Part shown: piece after piece, positions 63,444-64,000 of the stretch | How the letters are laid out: every line of letters begins with the position of its first letter | Position numbering within the stretch: position 1 is the stretch's first letter | Assembly (NCBI RefSeq): GCF_015140455.1 | Contig: NZ_AP024094.1 | Coordinates: forward strand, 2,914,001-2,978,000 | Source: Jeongeupia sp. HS-3 | GTDB lineage: Bacteria; Pseudomonadota; Gammaproteobacteria; Burkholderiales; Chitinibacteraceae | DNA: 64,000 bases | Direction of reading: 5' to 3' | The notes under the pieces: model-generated | Database searches by the model: none | Told to the model about the DNA's origin: nothing | What the model saw: the letters and a program-made list of their open reading frames with translations, nothing else | Made by a program: the position numbers and the translations under genes

Positions 63444-64000
63444 CCAACGGTGGCGTGGCCCGATGGCCATGCGCCCGAGGTCGACAGTTTGACCACCGGT
63501 TTGATCTCGGCGTTGAGCATGTGCGGGCGCGGGCGCTTCCAGTAGTCCTTGGCCGGATCGACCACGGCGCCTTCGGTTTCGACTACGCGGGCGAAGAAGG
63601 CGGCGAACGTCGGTAGCTTGGCCGCGGTGAATTGCGGCCCCATCACATCGGCGAAGCGCCAGATATCCTCAACCGCATCGGCCTTGGCCGCCGCCGCCAT
63701 TTCGGGCGTGCGGTTGTTTTGCACGGCCAGTATTTCGGCGATTTCCGCCTTGGTCTGCACCGAGTCGTTGGCCGGTGGCGCCGGCAGGAAACGGGTCAGA
63801 TCGACGTTTTTGGCCGAGATGAAGGGCTTGGCATCCTCGGCGTAGGCGTGGGTGAAGCCGAGCGAGGCAAACAGGGCGAGGGCGGCAAGCGTGATGCGCA
63901 TGGAGGAGACCGGTGGTGAGCAAAAACCGTGTCGTATGAACGGCAGATTGCACGCTGATGACCGTCCCCCTCCGTTTCAGTGCGCCTGCTTGCCATTCAC

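Larger units (their letters stand above)
62225..63901 (-). pseudogene. Class A acid phosphatase (PAP2/PhoN-like), disrupted by IS481 and internally deleted
   Basis: The 5' part (63901 to 63439) encodes signal peptide MRITLAALALFASLGFTHAYA and a PhoN-like protein with motif 1 KDYWKRPRPH and motif 2 SGAWPSGHATVGYL. There the IS481 copy is inserted, flanked by GATAGC duplications. After the element the frame resumes exactly (GYL-MATVLADMVPEKRNALIAER) and ends LFLDADFQNEYAPARAELRA and a stop at 62225. The stretch that should carry motif 3, with the nucleophile histidine, is absent between ALIAER and LFLDADF. The gene was therefore already defective or altered before or besides the insertion. Confidence 0.88.

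Overview
The window is a GC-rich, gene-dense bacterial chromosome segment that looks like a betaproteobacterium, most likely in the Neisseriales (Chromobacteriaceae or Chitinibacteraceae relatives). The evidence is a trimeric-type Gram-negative porin, an ftrABCD iron uptake operon, an anaerobic ubiquinone operon ubiU-ubiV-ubiT, a PhaC-like DUF3141 protein beside fabI, and AroP, MetH and DsbA of proteobacterial type. I could not run a search, so the genus is not assigned. Almost everything is ordinary chromosomal housekeeping and accessory content. No phage, CRISPR array, tRNA or rRNA gene was seen.

Layout. 0-5 kb: a self-contained multidrug efflux operon on the minus strand (marR, outer-membrane lipoprotein, emrA, emrB) ending in a hairpin terminator. 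5.5-9.8 kb: rsuA overlapping a patatin-like gene, a DUF2520 protein, a Sel1-repeat protein and 6-phosphogluconate dehydrogenase. 10-12.4 kb: ubiUVT behind a near-consensus FNR box. 12.7-15.3 kb: porin, dsbA and a SPOR-domain protein. 15.5-18.9 kb: ftrABCD ferrous iron transport. 19-24 kb: argH, ElaA-type acetyltransferase, MgtC-like protein, dadA, hemB. 24-29.7 kb: a minus-strand run of a small membrane protein, an M30-type metallopeptidase lipoprotein, a GGDEF protein with an altered active site, NDH-2 and a bile-acid-type symporter. 29.9-32.3 kb: TPP riboswitch followed by thiM-thiE-thiD. 32.6-33.7 kb: a frameshifted IS481-family copy.

34-46 kb: acetyltransferase, hslU (with no hslV beside it), an EamA permease, ilvA, fabI coupled to a DUF3141 gene, and metH. 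46-47.4 kb: a scar in which a broken zeta-toxin gene and its small partner lie between the true metH 3' end and a decayed second copy of that 3' end, followed by an AT-rich lipoprotein gene. 47.5-59 kb: Spo0M-like protein, small lipocalin-like protein, soluble PAS-PAS chemoreceptor, cupin, internally deleted LysR regulator divergent from an epoxide hydrolase, RluA-type pseudouridine synthase, FrnE-type DsbA protein, DUF1289/CWC fusion, ABC exporter and aroP. 59-64 kb: Tat-exported sulfatase, enoyl-CoA hydratase, and an acid phosphatase gene interrupted by an intact IS481 copy.

The most informative observations are these. The two IS481 copies borrow their transposase stop codon from the duplicated target site. 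An intergenic repeat occurs twice, with a compensatory change in its hairpin stem. There is FNR-type control of the oxygen-independent ubiquinone genes, and the metH/zeta scar. The GGDEF protein keeps its inhibitory site but has GGNEF as its active-site motif. The DUF3141 protein has a PhaC-like Cys-Asp-His set. I did not find a convincing wholly new multi-gene system.
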